Positions 26,707 through 34,157 of a stretch of DNA of 64,000 nucleotides are shown here, piece after piece. A model generated the notes under the pieces. That model made no database searches, had not been told where the DNA came from, and worked only from the letters and a program-made list of their open reading frames with translations. The stretch spans positions 1-64,000 of the forward strand of contig JAUXXH010000010.1 in the NCBI GenBank assembly GCA_030684935.1. The letters run 5' to 3'. The first letter of the stretch is position 1. Each line of letters opens with the position of its first letter. Source of the stretch: Pseudolabrys sp. (lineage in GTDB: Bacteria; Pseudomonadota; Alphaproteobacteria; Rhizobiales; Xanthobacteraceae). A program made the position numbers and the translations under genes.

Positions 26707-26967
26707 ACCCTCCCCTGGAGGGGGAGGGTCGACGCGCGGAGCGCGCCGGGGTGGGGTGAACTTCCGCGCCAATGCTCATAGCGATATATCAACGGAAAGA
26801 TTCAGTTCGAAATCAGAAAACTCGTGAGAACGCCCTTCCTCGAAAGATCCTTCAATATCGATGCAGGTCCAACCCGAAATATCAAAGCTAATCGTTCGAT
26901 TCGTGTCGGTCACAAATCACCCCACCCCGCCGCCTGCGGCGGCGACCCTCCCCCTCCAGGGGAGGGT
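26707..26967. repeat. Pair of inverted palindromic arms with a 157-bp AT-rich centre
   Basis: Left arm 26707-26759 and right arm 26917-26967 share CCCTCCCCTGGAGGGGGAGG and GGGGTGGGGTGA in inverted orientation, with different inner stems (CGCGCGGAGCGCG against GCCGCCTGCGGC). The right arm runs into the glyQ stop codon. The centre is visibly AT-rich and holds a 45-codon frame. Confidence 0.85.
26776..26913 (-). CDS. Candidate 45-residue ORF between inverted arms
   Basis: GTG 26913 to TGA 26776. An in-frame TGA lies two codons upstream, so the frame cannot extend to the left. The peptide (TISFDISGWTCIDIEGSF, then SDFELNLSVDISL) is beta-prone and acidic, with codon use unlike the neighbouring genes (ATT, TTT, GAT, TCT). 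No Shine-Dalgarno is evident. It may be a small cargo gene of the repeat unit, the remnant of a larger foreign gene, or non-coding. I do not recognise the sequence. Confidence 0.35.
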   Translation of the reverse strand: MTDTNRTISFDISGWTCIDIEGSFEEGRSHEFSDFELNLSVDISL

Positions 26968-27917
26968 TAAGAAGCGCCGCCCGCTTCGGTCTTCAGCCAC
27001 GCCGCGCCGCAGGCCTTGGCCAGTTCGCGCACGCGCAGAATATAGCCCTGCCGTTCGGTGACGGAAATCACGCCGCGGGCGTCGAGCAGATTGAAGACGT
27101 GGGACGCCTTGATGCACTGGTCGTAGGCCGGCAGCGCCATGTCGTGCGCCGACTCGCCCGCGTCATAACCGGCGGCGAGATATTTCTGGCAGGCCGATTC
27201 CGCCATCTTGAACTGCTCGAACAGCATCGCCGTGTCGGCGACTTCGAAATTGTGCTTCGAGTATTCGCGCTCGGCCTGCAGGAACACGTCGCCGTAGGTC
27301 ACCTTCTTGTCGTCGGTGCGGCCGTTGAAATTCAGGTCGTAGACGCGGTCGACGCCCTGCACATACATCGCCAGCCGCTCGAGCCCGTAGGTCAGTTCAC
27401 CCGCGACCGGCGCGCATTCGACGCCGGCGACCTGCTGGAAATAGGTGAACTGCGACACTTCCATGCCGTCGCACCAGCATTCCCAGCCGAGCCCCCAGGC
27501 GCCCAGCGTCGGGCTTTCCCAGTCATCCTCAACAAAGCGGATGTCGTGCAGCTTCGGATCGACGCCGATGGCGCGCAGCGAGCCGAGATAGAGCTCCTGC
27601 AAATCCGGCGGCGACGGCTTCAGGATCACCTGGAACTGGTAATAATGCTGCAGCCGGTTCGGGTTCTCGCCATAGCGGCCGTCCTTGGGACGGCGAGACG
27701 GCTGCACATAGGCCGCGTTCCACGGCTTCGGGCCCAGCGCCCGCAACGTGGTCGCCGGGTGGAAGGTGCCCGCCCCCACCTCCATGTCATAGGGCTGCAG
27801 GATGACGCAGCCCCACGACGCCCAGTACTGCTGGAGCGCGAGAATGAGGCCCTGGAACGAGCGCGCCGGGTCCAGATTGGCTGGACGCGTTTCGTTGCCG
27901 GCGAGAAGGTCAGCCAT
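26967..27917 (-). CDS. glyQ: Glycyl-tRNA synthetase alpha subunit
   Basis: 316 residues from ATG 27917; a non-ATG frame extends to 27986. It is the catalytic subunit of the alpha2beta2 enzyme that forms glycyl-adenylate and charges tRNA-Gly. [43 protein letters not shown] (in part) and [33 protein letters not shown] are the class II motif 1/2 regions, and the whole length is collinear with the family. Downstream on the same strand come a repeat unit, lemA, DUF2207, DUF559 and then glyS, so the usual glyQ-glyS adjacency is broken by 3.4 kb. The stop codon (26967-26969) abuts a palindromic arm. Confidence 0.95.
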   Translation of the reverse strand: MADLLAGNETRPANLDPARSFQGLILALQQYWASWGCVILQPYDMEVGAGTFHPATTLRALGPKPWNAAYVQPSRRPKDGRYGENPNRLQHYYQFQVILKPSPPDLQELYLGSLRAIGVDPKLHDIRFVEDDWESPTLGAWGLGWECWCDGMEVSQFTYFQQVAGVECAPVAGELTYGLERLAMYVQGVDRVYDLNFNGRTDDKKVTYGDVFLQAEREYSKHNFEVADTAMLFEQFKMAESACQKYLAAGYDAGESAHDMALPAYDQCIKASHVFNLLDARGVISVTERQGYILRVRELAKACGAAWLKTEAGGAS

Positions 27918-28108
27918 TTGATCGGACACAGGATTTTGGAGCAACAGGAACGGCGGGAACCTATCGGCGGCCCCGGAGGGGGTCAAGCCGGGCCGGATTC
28001 GTCAGAGTTCCGAAAATTTTAGGAACTCGTTTTACTGGGCTTTGAACCGGAACCGTTAGTCTGACGACGAATTAAAGCAAAGTCATTCTTGGTAGAAGGA
28101 ATTTACCA

Positions 28109-28195
28109 ATGCTGGCATTTCAGCTCGTCGGCCTCGCGCTTGCCATGCTGTTCATCGGCGGCCTCATCACCACCGATCCCCGTCTGAACCGCTAA
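28109..28195 (+). CDS. 28-residue single-helix membrane microprotein
   Basis: ATG 28109 to TAA 28193-28195, with AGAAGGA at 28094-28100, a good ribosome site at normal spacing. The peptide begins MLAFQLVGLALAMLFIGGLI, one membrane helix, and ends TTDPRLNR. AT-rich sequence upstream (28010-28100) can hold a promoter. The combination of ribosome site, hydrophobic helix and polar tail favours a real gene. The function is unknown. It is convergent with the 65-residue membrane protein gene 8 bp away. Confidence 0.6.
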   Translation: MLAFQLVGLALAMLFIGGLITTDPRLNR

Positions 28196-28203
28196 GGCGG
28201 CGG

Positions 28204-28401
28204 CTACGGCCGGTATTCGCCGGTCACCGGATCGCGGCGCAACGTCGGGCGGCGTTCCTGCACCCGCACTTTGGCGCGCACACGGCGCGCATCCAGCTCT
28301 TCATTGACGCGACGCACTTCCCGCACCACCCAATGCACGACCATGGCGCCGCCGACGGCGACCAGCGTCCATTTCACCAGCGGCGACAGCAGAATCGGCA
28401 T
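28204..28401 (-). CDS. Small membrane protein of unknown function (65 aa)
   Basis: One N-terminal membrane helix (LVKWTLVAVGGAMVVHWVV) followed by an Arg/Glu-rich helix (REVRRVNEELDARRVRAKVRVQERR) and a tail DPVTGEYRP. ATG 28401 is preceded by AAGGAGCC, a strong ribosome site. The C-terminal DP(V/A)TGEYRP phrase is reminiscent of short tails in other small rhizobial proteins; the protein at 32877-33170 has a similar DPATGYRNEF end. Function unknown. It lies between a 28-residue membrane peptide gene and the S49 peptidase gene (66 bp upstream, same strand). Confidence 0.75.
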   Translation of the reverse strand: MPILLSPLVKWTLVAVGGAMVVHWVVREVRRVNEELDARRVRAKVRVQERRPTLRRDPVTGEYRP

Positions 28402-28467
28402 AACGGCTCCTTGCGGTTGGCGGCGAACACAGCCTGAGATTCAATCTGGGCGATTTCGCGGCTGCGC

Positions 28468-29373
28468 CTAAAGCCCGTAACGGGACCATAAAGCGCGGGT
28501 TTCCAGCGCCGAGATCAGATCGTCGGCCAGACCCGGGCTCCCGGTGAGCGCACCGGCGAGGCCGATTCCCGGCCGCGCCCGGCCGAACAGGCTGCGCTCG
28601 ACGGCGACCAGCGGCGTGCGCACCTTGTCGCCATAGCGTTCGCGCAAGACCCCGCGCAGATCGCCGATATGATCGGCCAGCCCGAGGTCGATGGCGCGCT
28701 GCGCGGTCCAGAACTCGCCCGAGAACAACGTCTTGTCCGTGCCGGTCAGCCGGGCGCCGCGGCGCGCCTTCACCAGCGCGATGAAGTCCTGGTGGATTTC
28801 CTTCTGGATCGCGGTGATGCGCTTTACGTCTTCCGGCTTCTCCGGCAGAAACGGATCGAGCATCACCTTGCGGTCGCCGGCAGTGTAGACGCGCCGTTCG
28901 ACGCCGAGCTTCTGCATCAGTTCGGTGAAGCCGAACGAGGCGCCGACCACGCCGATCGAACCGACAATGGAAAACCGGTCGCAGATGATCTCGTCGGCGG
29001 CGCAGGCCAGCATGTAGCCGCCGGAGGCGCCGACATCCTCGATGAAGGCCAGCACCGGAATGTTCTTCTCGTCGGCCAGTTGCCGGATGCGCAGGTACAA
29101 AAGATGCGACTGCGACGGCGAGCCGCCCGGCGAATTGATGATCAGCGCCACGGCGCGGGCATGGCGGGTTTCGAAAGCGCGCTCCAGCGCCTTGGCGACC
29201 GTGGACAGCATCAGCCCCGGCCGCAGCGGCGTGGTCACGCCGATCGCGCCCGACAGCCGCACCACCGGCACCACCGGAATGTCGGCGCGGAAGCGCGGCG
29301 GCAGCAGCATGCGCAGGGCATCGAGCGGGCGCTTGAGAATGTCGGGCATGGGCGATGTCGGGGAAGACGTCAT
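28468..29373 (-). CDS. S49 family serine peptidase (SppA/SohB-like)
   Basis: 301 residues from ATG 29373. S49 enzymes degrade signal peptides or membrane-protein fragments using a Ser/Lys dyad. Here Ser117 in EDVGASGGYMLACA and Lys169 in YTAGDRKVMLDPF have the expected context and spacing. INSPGGSPSQSHLLYLRIR is the ClpP/crotonase-fold substrate and oxyanion loop. There is no strong N-terminal membrane anchor, only a modestly hydrophobic LDALRMLLPPRF, so the enzyme may be peripheral or cytosolic like SppA36 forms. Single S49 domain, normal length. An internal ATG at 29349 is a possible alternative start; neither has a clear ribosome site. Confidence 0.9.
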   Translation of the reverse strand: MTSSPTSPMPDILKRPLDALRMLLPPRFRADIPVVPVVRLSGAIGVTTPLRPGLMLSTVAKALERAFETRHARAVALIINSPGGSPSQSHLLYLRIRQLADEKNIPVLAFIEDVGASGGYMLACAADEIICDRFSIVGSIGVVGASFGFTELMQKLGVERRVYTAGDRKVMLDPFLPEKPEDVKRITAIQKEIHQDFIALVKARRGARLTGTDKTLFSGEFWTAQRAIDLGLADHIGDLRGVLRERYGDKVRTPLVAVERSLFGRARPGIGLAGALTGSPGLADDLISALETRALWSRYGL

Positions 29374-29607
29374 GCCGTCAGTTAGGCAGCCAATCACACT
29401 CAAGTCAAAGCCCGGGCCGGACTTGGGCGAGCCCCGTTGCCGCACCCTCCAGGCGCTTCTGCACAACGCCGGTCGAGGAGTCTGTGCAATGCAGCAAATT
29501 TTCGTGAACAGCTCAAAAAGTGCCCGTTATTGTCTATTCTTTAACTACGAAAAGCATATTGCTTTGCGGTAGAATTTCTTCCGCAAACAACCGCACAAGG
29601 CGCGTTG

Positions 29608-29754
29608 ATGGACACCAAACTGACCCTCCTGATCCTGCTGATCGGCACCATGATCGGGCTGTCGCATCTGACCGACGCCCGGCTGGAAAGCTGGCGCTTC
29701 CGCTTTGCCGGCCTGCGCTGGCGCGACCTGATGCCCGGCCGCCGCCGCGCCTGA
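29608..29754 (+). CDS. 48-residue small membrane protein
   Basis: ATG 29608 to TGA 29752-29754, with AAGG 8-11 nt upstream. The N-terminus MDTKLTLLILLIGTMIGLSHL is one membrane helix, followed by a basic tail (RFRFAGLRWRDLMPGRRRA) that should stay in the cytoplasm. The upstream 100 bp (29490-29600) are distinctly AT-rich and can hold a promoter. Its end is 4 bp from the convergent methyltransferase stop. The function is unknown; codon use matches the surrounding genes. Confidence 0.62.
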   Translation: MDTKLTLLILLIGTMIGLSHLTDARLESWRFRFAGLRWRDLMPGRRRA

Positions 29755-29757
29755 GCG

Positions 29758-30531
29758 TCAATCGTCGAACCCGAGCGGTTCGCCGAAGCGCAGCACTGCT
29801 TCCGCCGCAGCCGACGGCTTGCCGTCCACGCCATTCAGAACCAGCGGCAGACATTCGCGCCAGCCATCGCCGCCATCCTTCACGGCCCGCACCAGCACAC
29901 GAATCGGATTTCCTCCAAGGCGCGGCTGCACCGGCCGCACGGCGACGTCACCAAACGACGTCGCCAAAGCCGCGCGTACGCCATCCAGTTCCTCCGCCCG
30001 CCAGACCAGCGTCAGCACGCCCCCCGGCTTCAGCAGCCATCCAGCGCTGGCCACCCAGCGCCCGAGCAGACCCGGCGCGGCCACATGGGCCAAACGGCGC
30101 CGCGGATCGGGCGACACGTTGAGGCTGCGGGCATCGTTGAAAGGCGGGTTCATCAGCACGTGATCGGCGCTTGCGGCGCCCAGTCCCGCAGCGGCGAGCG
30201 CCTCGACAGCTTCGACATCGGCGGTGATCGCCCTCACCCGTCCGTCGAGGCCATTCAGCGCGGCATTGCCGGTCGCCAGCGCCGTCAGCGCCGGATCGAT
30301 CTCGACCAGGGTGACCGTCACTCCGTCGACACGCCGGGCCAGCGCCAGGCCGGCGCTGCCGATGCCTGCGCCGAGATCGACCGCATGCTCGCCGGCTAGC
30401 GCCGCGGTTGCCGCCGCCAGCAGCATGGCGTCATGTCCGACGCGATGACCGCGCAACGGCTGGCGCAGCCGCAGCCTGCCGCCGAGCACGGCGTCCTCGC
30501 TGGTGCCGCCGATGTCGATGTCAGCCGGCAT
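29758..30531 (-). CDS. TrmN6-like tRNA (adenine-N6)-methyltransferase
   Basis: 257 residues from ATG 30531. A class I SAM-dependent methyltransferase: motif I is AVDLGAGIGSAGLALARR, the acidic end of strand 2 is VTLVEIDPALTALA, and the catalytic motif is VLMNPPFND, the NPPF/Y type used for N6-adenine or related amino methylation. The opening EDAVLGGRLRLRQPLRGHRVGHDAMLLAA is typical of the TrmN6/YfiC family, which methylates adenine 37 of tRNA-Val in E. coli. The exact substrate here is inferred. Its start overlaps the DUF2007 gene by 11 bp, placing it in an operon with DUF2007 and the glycosyltransferase. Confidence 0.87.
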   Translation of the reverse strand: MPADIDIGGTSEDAVLGGRLRLRQPLRGHRVGHDAMLLAAATAALAGEHAVDLGAGIGSAGLALARRVDGVTVTLVEIDPALTALATGNAALNGLDGRVRAITADVEAVEALAAAGLGAASADHVLMNPPFNDARSLNVSPDPRRRLAHVAAPGLLGRWVASAGWLLKPGGVLTLVWRAEELDGVRAALATSFGDVAVRPVQPRLGGNPIRVLVRAVKDGGDGWRECLPLVLNGVDGKPSAAAEAVLRFGEPLGFDD

Positions 30532-30751
30532 CGGGGCGAAGTTCGTGGCCGAGTTGCGCGTCTTCCAGCACGCGCCGCGCTTCACCCACATCCTCGTCGG
30601 CCACCAGCACGCGGCGCGGCAGCACGCCGATCGAACCCTCCAGCACGCTCATGTTCTGGTCGAACACCATCGAGCGGATGCCGGCGCCGTCGAGCAGCGC
30701 CACCACGGCCGAGACCAGAACCATATCGTTGGTGCGGACGATTTCCTTCAT
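30521..30751 (-). CDS. DUF2007 domain protein
   Basis: 76 residues, the full length of a DUF2007 (putative signal-transducing) domain: MKEIVRTNDMVLVSAVVALLDGAGI, then VFDQNMSVLEGSIGVLPRRVLVADEDVGEARRVL in part. It resembles a small PII-like or ferredoxin-like alpha/beta fold; the biological role is not established. Its ATG (30751) overlaps the stop of the glycosyltransferase by 4 bp, and its own 3' end overlaps the methyltransferase start by 11 bp, so the three genes are translationally linked. DUF2007 next to TrmN6-like methyltransferases is common in alphaproteobacteria. Confidence 0.9.
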   Translation of the reverse strand: MKEIVRTNDMVLVSAVVALLDGAGIRSMVFDQNMSVLEGSIGVLPRRVLVADEDVGEARRVLEDAQLGHELRPDAG

Positions 30752-31743
30752 AGCGCGGCGCTGCGGCGCTCGTCGCCGGGCGCGCGATGCGCGAGATAGG
30801 CCAGCAGCTTCATCTCGCGCCGGCCCCGCGTCACGGTATCGAGCACCAGTCCGATGGCCAGCGCCAGGAACGCCATGCCGACCAGCCCCATCGACAGCAC
30901 CGCGGTCGGCAGCCGCGGCACGGTGTGCGTCTCAAGGAACGTGATGAGGACAGGAACCCCGAGCACCAGCGCGGCCAGCGCCAACGCGCCGGCGATGATG
31001 CCGAAGAACGGCAGCGGCCGCTCGGTGCGGTAAAGCTGGAAGATGGTCCACAGAATGCGCAAGCCATCGCCCCAGGTGTTGAGCTTGGAGGCCGAGCCTG
31101 TCGGCCGCGCGTAATAAGGCGTGTCGATCTCGGCCGAGGCGAGCCCCAGTTCGAGCGCGTGAATGGTCAGTTCGGTCTCGATCTCGAAGCCGCCGGACAG
31201 CACCGGAAACGACTTGACGAAGCGGCGCGAGAACACCCGGTAACCCGACAGCATATCCTTGAACGAGGCGCCGAACACCGAGGCGACGAAGGCCGTCAGC
31301 AGCCAGTTGCCGGTGCGGTGGCCGGTGCGATAGGCGGCCTGTTCCTGGTCGATCCGGTTGCCGACGACCATGTCGAGCCGCTCGGATAGCAACCGGTCGA
31401 TCATGGTGCGAACGCTGGGCGCGTCATAGGTGGCATCGCCGTCGACCAGCACGTAGATATCGGCCTCGACGTCGGTGAACATGCGCCGCACCACAAAGCC
31501 TTTGCCCTGCTGGCGCTCCCTGAACACCTCGGCGCCGGCGGCGCGGGCGGCGGCGGCGGTATTGTCCGTCGAATTGTTGTCGAAAACGAAGATGGTGGCG
31601 CTGGGCAGCGCCGCCTGAAAGTCACGGACGACCTGCGCCACAGCCACATCTTCGTTGTAGCAGGGCACGAGAACGGCGATCCGGTACCGCTCCAACCCGC
31701 GCCGGACCGCCACTGCCGCTGGTGTCGAATCTGTGATCGCCAA
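30748..31743 (-). CDS. Family 2 glycosyltransferase (dolichyl-phosphate mannosyltransferase-like) with C-terminal membrane helices
   Basis: About 331 residues. RYRIAVLVPCYNEDVAVAQVVRDF opens the GT-A fold; FDNNSTDNTAAAARAAGAEVF and YVLVDGDATYDAPS give the nucleotide-sugar site and the DxD (DGDATYD). KDMLSGYRVFSRRFVKSFP and GGFEIETELTIHALE are typical of polyprenyl-phosphate sugar synthases. Two membrane helices follow (about 255-275 and 290-310). The likely product is a lipid-linked sugar for envelope glycans. The start is uncertain: no ATG fits, and TTG 31743 was chosen because GGGAG lies 7 nt upstream; TTG 31773 is an alternative. Promoter of a three-gene operon with DUF2007 and the methyltransferase. 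Confidence 0.87.
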   Translation of the reverse strand: MAITDSTPAAVAVRRGLERYRIAVLVPCYNEDVAVAQVVRDFQAALPSATIFVFDNNSTDNTAAAARAAGAEVFRERQQGKGFVVRRMFTDVEADIYVLVDGDATYDAPSVRTMIDRLLSERLDMVVGNRIDQEQAAYRTGHRTGNWLLTAFVASVFGASFKDMLSGYRVFSRRFVKSFPVLSGGFEIETELTIHALELGLASAEIDTPYYARPTGSASKLNTWGDGLRILWTIFQLYRTERPLPFFGIIAGALALAALVLGVPVLITFLETHTVPRLPTAVLSMGLVGMAFLALAIGLVLDTVTRGRREMKLLAYLAHRAPGDERRSAAL

Positions 31744-31859
31744 ACCTGAGACTCCCGCCGAGCCATGCGTCAAAGTGACGTAATTGCCCCTTCTAACGCA
31801 CTTGCCCGCATAAGATAGCGTTTCTATGCTCCCGCGTCCTTGCGTTCCGGAGAAGCAAC

Positions 31860-32870
31860 TTGGCCGTCATTGTTCCGTTCGAAAGTCACCAGTCCGCGTC
31901 GATCGACCGTCTGACCGCGTTATTGGCGCCCGACATGGAGCGCGTCAACGCCACCATTCTGGCGCGCACCGGCTCCGACGTGACCATGATCCCGGAAGTC
32001 GCCAACCACCTGATCTCGTCCGGCGGCAAGCGGCTGCGGCCGATGCTGACGCTGGCCATGGCAAAGCTCGCCGGCTATAGCGGCGACGGCCACATCAAGC
32101 TCGCGGCGTCGGTCGAGTTCATGCACACCGCGACGCTGCTGCATGATGACGTGGTCGACGAGAGCGACATGCGCCGCGGCAAGGCCGCCGCCCGCATGCT
32201 CTGGGGCAACGAGGCGAGCGTGCTGGTCGGCGATTTCCTGCTCGGCCAGGCCTTCAAGATGATGGTCGAGGTCGGCAATTTGCATTGCCTCGATATCCTG
32301 TCGACCGCGGCCTCCGTGATCGCCGAGGGCGAGGTGATGCAGCTCGGCGCCGCCAAGAACACCGCCACCAACGAAGACGAATACATGGCCGTGATCCGCG
32401 CCAAGACCGCGGAGCTGTTCGGCGCGGCCTGCGAAGTCGGCCCGGCGCTGGCCCAGAAGGATCGCACCGAACTCGCCGCCTGCCGCTCGTTCGGCATGAA
32501 TCTCGGCATCGCCTTCCAGCTGGTCGACGACGCGCTCGACTATGGCGGCAAGTCCGCCAAGCTCGGCAAGAACGTCGGCGACGATTTCCGCGAGGGCAAG
32601 ATCACGCTGCCGGTGGTGCTGTCATTCCGCCGCGGCTCGGACAGCGAGCGCGCCTTCTGGAATCGCACGTTGGGCGAAGGCGACGTGCGCGACGGCGATC
32701 TCGACACCGCGCTGGCGCTGATGCAGAAGCATCACGCGCTCGACGATACCATCGGCCGCGCCCGCCATTACGGCGCCATCGCCAGCGATGCGCTAGCGCT
32801 GGTGCAGAAGTCGGAGATCAAGACGGCCCTGGAAGAGACGGTCGCGTTCTGTATCGCTCGCGCCCACTAA
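31860..32870 (+). CDS. ispB: Octaprenyl diphosphate synthase (long-chain trans-prenyltransferase)
   Basis: 336 residues from TTG 31860, with GGAGAAG just upstream. It adds isopentenyl units to make the C40-C50 side chain of ubiquinone. The two Asp-rich motifs are LLHDDVVDESDMRRG (with FMHTATLLHDD before it) and FQLVDDALDYGGKS; GGKRLRPMLTLAMAKL binds pyrophosphate. The chain length (C40 or C50) is not readable with certainty. All catalytic residues are intact and the length is typical. It is divergent from the glycosyltransferase operon, sharing a region of about 110 bp, and convergent with a small secreted protein gene. Confidence 0.94.
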   Translation: MAVIVPFESHQSASIDRLTALLAPDMERVNATILARTGSDVTMIPEVANHLISSGGKRLRPMLTLAMAKLAGYSGDGHIKLAASVEFMHTATLLHDDVVDESDMRRGKAAARMLWGNEASVLVGDFLLGQAFKMMVEVGNLHCLDILSTAASVIAEGEVMQLGAAKNTATNEDEYMAVIRAKTAELFGAACEVGPALAQKDRTELAACRSFGMNLGIAFQLVDDALDYGGKSAKLGKNVGDDFREGKITLPVVLSFRRGSDSERAFWNRTLGEGDVRDGDLDTALALMQKHHALDDTIGRARHYGAIASDALALVQKSEIKTALEETVAFCIARAH

Positions 32871-32876
32871 AGCGGA

Positions 32877-33170
32877 CTAAAATTCGTTGCGGTATCCGGT
32901 CGCCGGGTCGCGCAGCAACTGGCTGCGGATATAGGGGTCGGGGTCCTGGCCGACATAATGTCCATTCGTGAACACCGCGGGTGCGCAGCCGTTCGGCTGC
33001 GGCGCGCGGGTCGAGGTCACGAAATCCCAGGAGAATGACTTCGGCTGCGGGGCGCAGGCCACGTTGGCCTTGGCCTTCGCCTTGACGCGGGCGGCAGCGG
33101 CGGGATCCGCGGCGGTCAGCGCCACCGCGGCGATGGCCGCAACGGCAATGGCGATCAGACTGGGTTTCAT
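32877..33170 (-). CDS. Small secreted protein of unknown function
   Basis: 97 residues from ATG 33170 (GGAGAGT 6 nt upstream). The signal peptide is MKPSLIAIAVAAIAAVALTAADPAAA. The mature part is short (about 70 residues), contains two Cys (NVACAPQPKS and PNGCAPAVF) that can form one disulfide in the periplasm, and ends RDPATGYRNEF. I do not recognise a characterised family. The gene lies 6 bp after the ispB stop on the opposite strand and 78 bp from ispE on the same strand. Confidence 0.8.
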   Translation of the reverse strand: MKPSLIAIAVAAIAAVALTAADPAAAARVKAKAKANVACAPQPKSFSWDFVTSTRAPQPNGCAPAVFTNGHYVGQDPDPYIRSQLLRDPATGYRNEF

Positions 33171-33248
33171 TCCACTCTCCTGTTGCGCGTCCCTGCCTAA
33201 CGGCAATTCGCCAGCGCGGCAACGGTTTCACCTGGCAATCGGACAATT

Positions 33249-34124
33249 TCAAGGGTTCAACGCCACCGATCCGAAACTGGCCGCACGGACCCACCAGCCT
33301 TTGTTCTCCGTCTGCAGCCGCCGCGCCGCGCTGGCCGCCTCGGCGGACGAGCCGAACAGGGCAAAGCAGGTCGGCCCGGAGCCCGACATCCGCACCAGCC
33401 GCGTCCCCGGCAGGGCGCGCAGCGCCATCATCACATCGCCGACCGCCGGCTCGCAGACAACTGCCGCCGGCTCCAGATCATTGTCGTGCAGCTTCAGAAA
33501 GTCGATCAGCGCATCGACCATCGGCGGGATGGTGTCGATCCGCCGCTTGCCGGAGATGCCGTTGAATTTGGCGAAGACATCGCGCGTCGCCAGCGGCTTG
33601 CCCGGATTGGCCAGCACCGCCGGCAGATGCGGCAGGTCGATCGGCTCCGACAACAGGTCGCCGACGCCGCGCATCAGCCGCACCCGGCAGTCGAGGCAGA
33701 CCGGCACATCGGCGCCGACGCGCAAACCGGCCGACGCCAGCCTCGGATCGCCGGCCGCCATGTTGTTGGCGCGCGCCAGCAGGCGCAATGCCGCCGCCGC
33801 ATCGGCCGAGCCGCCGCCGACACCACCGGCAACCGGAATATTCTTTTCCAGGGTGAAGTGCCCGGCCTTCAGCCCGCCCTTGCGCTCGCGCAAGGCGGCG
33901 ACCGCCTTGATCACCAGATTGTCCTGGATCGGCCCGGCCGCGTCAGCGAACGGCCCGATGACCTCAAGGCCGAGTTTGGCGCCGGGCACCAGCGTCAGCC
34001 GGTCGGCAACATCGGCAAAGGCTACCAGACTTTCCAGATCGTGGTAGCCGTCGGCGCGCCGGCCGAGTACGCGCAGAGTCAGGTTGATCTTGGCGGGAGC
34101 AATGTCGACCAGCGCCGTGCTCAA
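33249..34124 (-). CDS. ispE: 4-diphosphocytidyl-2-C-methyl-D-erythritol kinase
   Basis: 291 residues from TTG 34124, with GAGGG upstream. It phosphorylates CDP-ME in the methylerythritol phosphate route to isopentenyl diphosphate, the precursor used by IspB encoded nearby. Signatures: APAKINLTLRVLGRRADGYHDLESL at the N-terminus, the GHMP ATP loop PVAGGVGGGSADAAAALRLL, and MSGSGPTCFALF near the C-terminus. Full length, all motifs intact. It lies 33 bp downstream of the TPR protein gene on the same strand and could be co-transcribed with it. Confidence 0.95.
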   Translation of the reverse strand: MSTALVDIAPAKINLTLRVLGRRADGYHDLESLVAFADVADRLTLVPGAKLGLEVIGPFADAAGPIQDNLVIKAVAALRERKGGLKAGHFTLEKNIPVAGGVGGGSADAAAALRLLARANNMAAGDPRLASAGLRVGADVPVCLDCRVRLMRGVGDLLSEPIDLPHLPAVLANPGKPLATRDVFAKFNGISGKRRIDTIPPMVDALIDFLKLHDNDLEPAAVVCEPAVGDVMMALRALPGTRLVRMSGSGPTCFALFGSSAEAASAARRLQTENKGWWVRAASFGSVALNP

Positions 34125-34157
34125 GCGTAGGCCCTCGATTGGGTGGGGGGCTCTCGC

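Noticed and set aside
23681..26967. A classical insertion sequence
   Set aside because: No DDE, HUH or tyrosine transposase frame is present and no target duplication was seen.
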